Part shown: positions 63,641 through 64,000 of the stretch, one piece after another
Numbering within the stretch: position 1 is the first letter of the stretch
Layout: each line of letters starts with the position of its first letter
DNA from: Nostoc piscinale CENA21
GTDB taxonomy: Bacteria > Cyanobacteriota > Cyanobacteriia > Cyanobacteriales > Nostocaceae
Length of the DNA: 64,000 nucleotides
Assembly (NCBI RefSeq): GCF_001298445.1
Contig: NZ_CP012036.1
Span: 1,863,263 to 1,927,262 of the forward strand
Direction of reading: 5' to 3'
Position numbers and translations under genes: made by a program
Notes under the pieces: model-generated
Databases searched by the model: none
The model's input: the letters and a program-made list of their open reading frames with translations, nothing else
What the model was told of the DNA's origin: nothing

Positions 63641-64000
63641 TTTGAGTGCTGAGTTCTGAGTAGGGACTAGTCATCATTGATGTTTTAACTGCTATACCAA
63701 GCCAAACAATTAGAGACGTTGTATACAACGTCTCTACCTGGGGTGTGAGTAGCTTTCAGTGTTAGGGTTGTATTCAGGAAAAACCCTTACACCCCTTACA
63801 CCAACTTAGTAATTAGATAGCAATCTATCTAGTCATCTTTACACAGAATTCAATTCTGAATTATTAATTCTGACTCCTGAATTCTGTTTGATAATTACTG
63901 TATTTCGATTTTTGTCAACTTCACATTGCAATTTGTTGAGGACAAAAACTCAAAGACAAAAGCTATTCTTTTGGTAAACTTTCATCACCAAAAACTTATG
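63641..64000. other. Intergenic end of the window with repeats
   Basis: No gene begins here. It contains a 26-base palindrome (separate entry), a CCCTTACACCCCTTACACC word shared with the MITE family, and TTCAATTCTGAATT-type inverted words at 63850-63885. A gene may start just beyond the window. Confidence 0.4.
63711..63736. repeat. Perfect 26-bp palindrome
   Basis: The left half TAGAGACGTTGTA is the exact reverse complement of the right half TACAACGTCTCTA with no spacer. Palindromes with AGAGACGTT arms are known as dispersed repeats in filamentous cyanobacteria. It lies about 70 bases after cysS. Confidence 0.8.

Overview
The window comes from a filamentous, probably heterocyst-forming cyanobacterium of the Nostocales (Nostoc/Calothrix-like). 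The basis is: many HIP1 octamers (GCGATCGC); oxygenic-photosynthesis genes (petC, petA, petN, psb28); a fused modBC; agrE; an xisH/xisI pair; a cyanobacterial exosortase; multi-GAF phytochrome-like signalling; and many heptanucleotide (STRR-type) and MITE-like intergenic repeats. It looks like ordinary chromosome with scattered accessory genes, not a phage, plasmid or genomic island. One tRNA (Gln, TTG) is present; there is no rRNA and no CRISPR array.

Layout. 1-4.7 kb: the 5' end of a TrkA-N protein, a pentapeptide-repeat membrane protein with a partner ORF, a nested 21/63-bp tandem array interrupted by a MITE-like element, an ISAs1 transposase remnant and an HGSNAT-like membrane acyltransferase. 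4.7-9.3 kb: a GHL10 glycosidase-like secreted protein and the molybdate importer modA-modBC. 9.7-13 kb: petC-petA with a DUF3067 gene and tatC. 13.5-21.4 kb: two Wzz/BY-kinase polysaccharide regulators flanking a SpoIID protein and two cyanobacterial hypotheticals. 22-30 kb: petN, a very small membrane ORF, a four-GAF histidine kinase whose first GAF looks like a DXCF cyanobacteriochrome, a secreted protein, tRNA-Gln and a large membrane protein. 31-43 kb: ilvN, a BON protein, an alpha/beta hydrolase, infC, a transporter-HEAT fusion, a U32 peptidase, a GNAT, agrE and a DUF2085 protein. 43.6-46.6 kb: xisH/xisI, then a surface protein with a PEP-CTERM-like tail next to an exosortase. 46.7-52.6 kb: an amidase, pyrG, a duplicated-domain protein, a response regulator and a ureohydrolase. 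52.7-58.7 kb: accessory genes including a methyltransferase-HIT fusion converging on a PhyH oxygenase, a hidden lipoprotein, a broken DUF433/DUF5615 toxin-antitoxin pair and a caspase-GUN4 protein. 58.8-64 kb: moaB, psb28, dtd, a CobW-type metallochaperone and cysS.

The most important observation for any user of this sequence is that at least eight genes, including the essential infC, are each broken by exactly one extra base inside an A or T run of 6 to 9 (ten sites, plus one probable further site). Removing one base at each site restores a full family-like protein. This points to systematic homopolymer over-calling. The biological alternative is a genome that tolerates poly(A/T) frameshifts through transcriptional slippage. 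I describe these genes as single reconstructed features and give the breakpoint for each.

Functional links: modABC and moaB serve molybdate uptake and molybdenum cofactor synthesis. petA, petC and petN encode three subunits of the cytochrome b6f complex, and tatC encodes the translocase expected to export the Rieske protein. The exosortase and its neighbour look like a dedicated processing enzyme and substrate. The BY-kinases, SpoIID protein and amidase act on the cell envelope.
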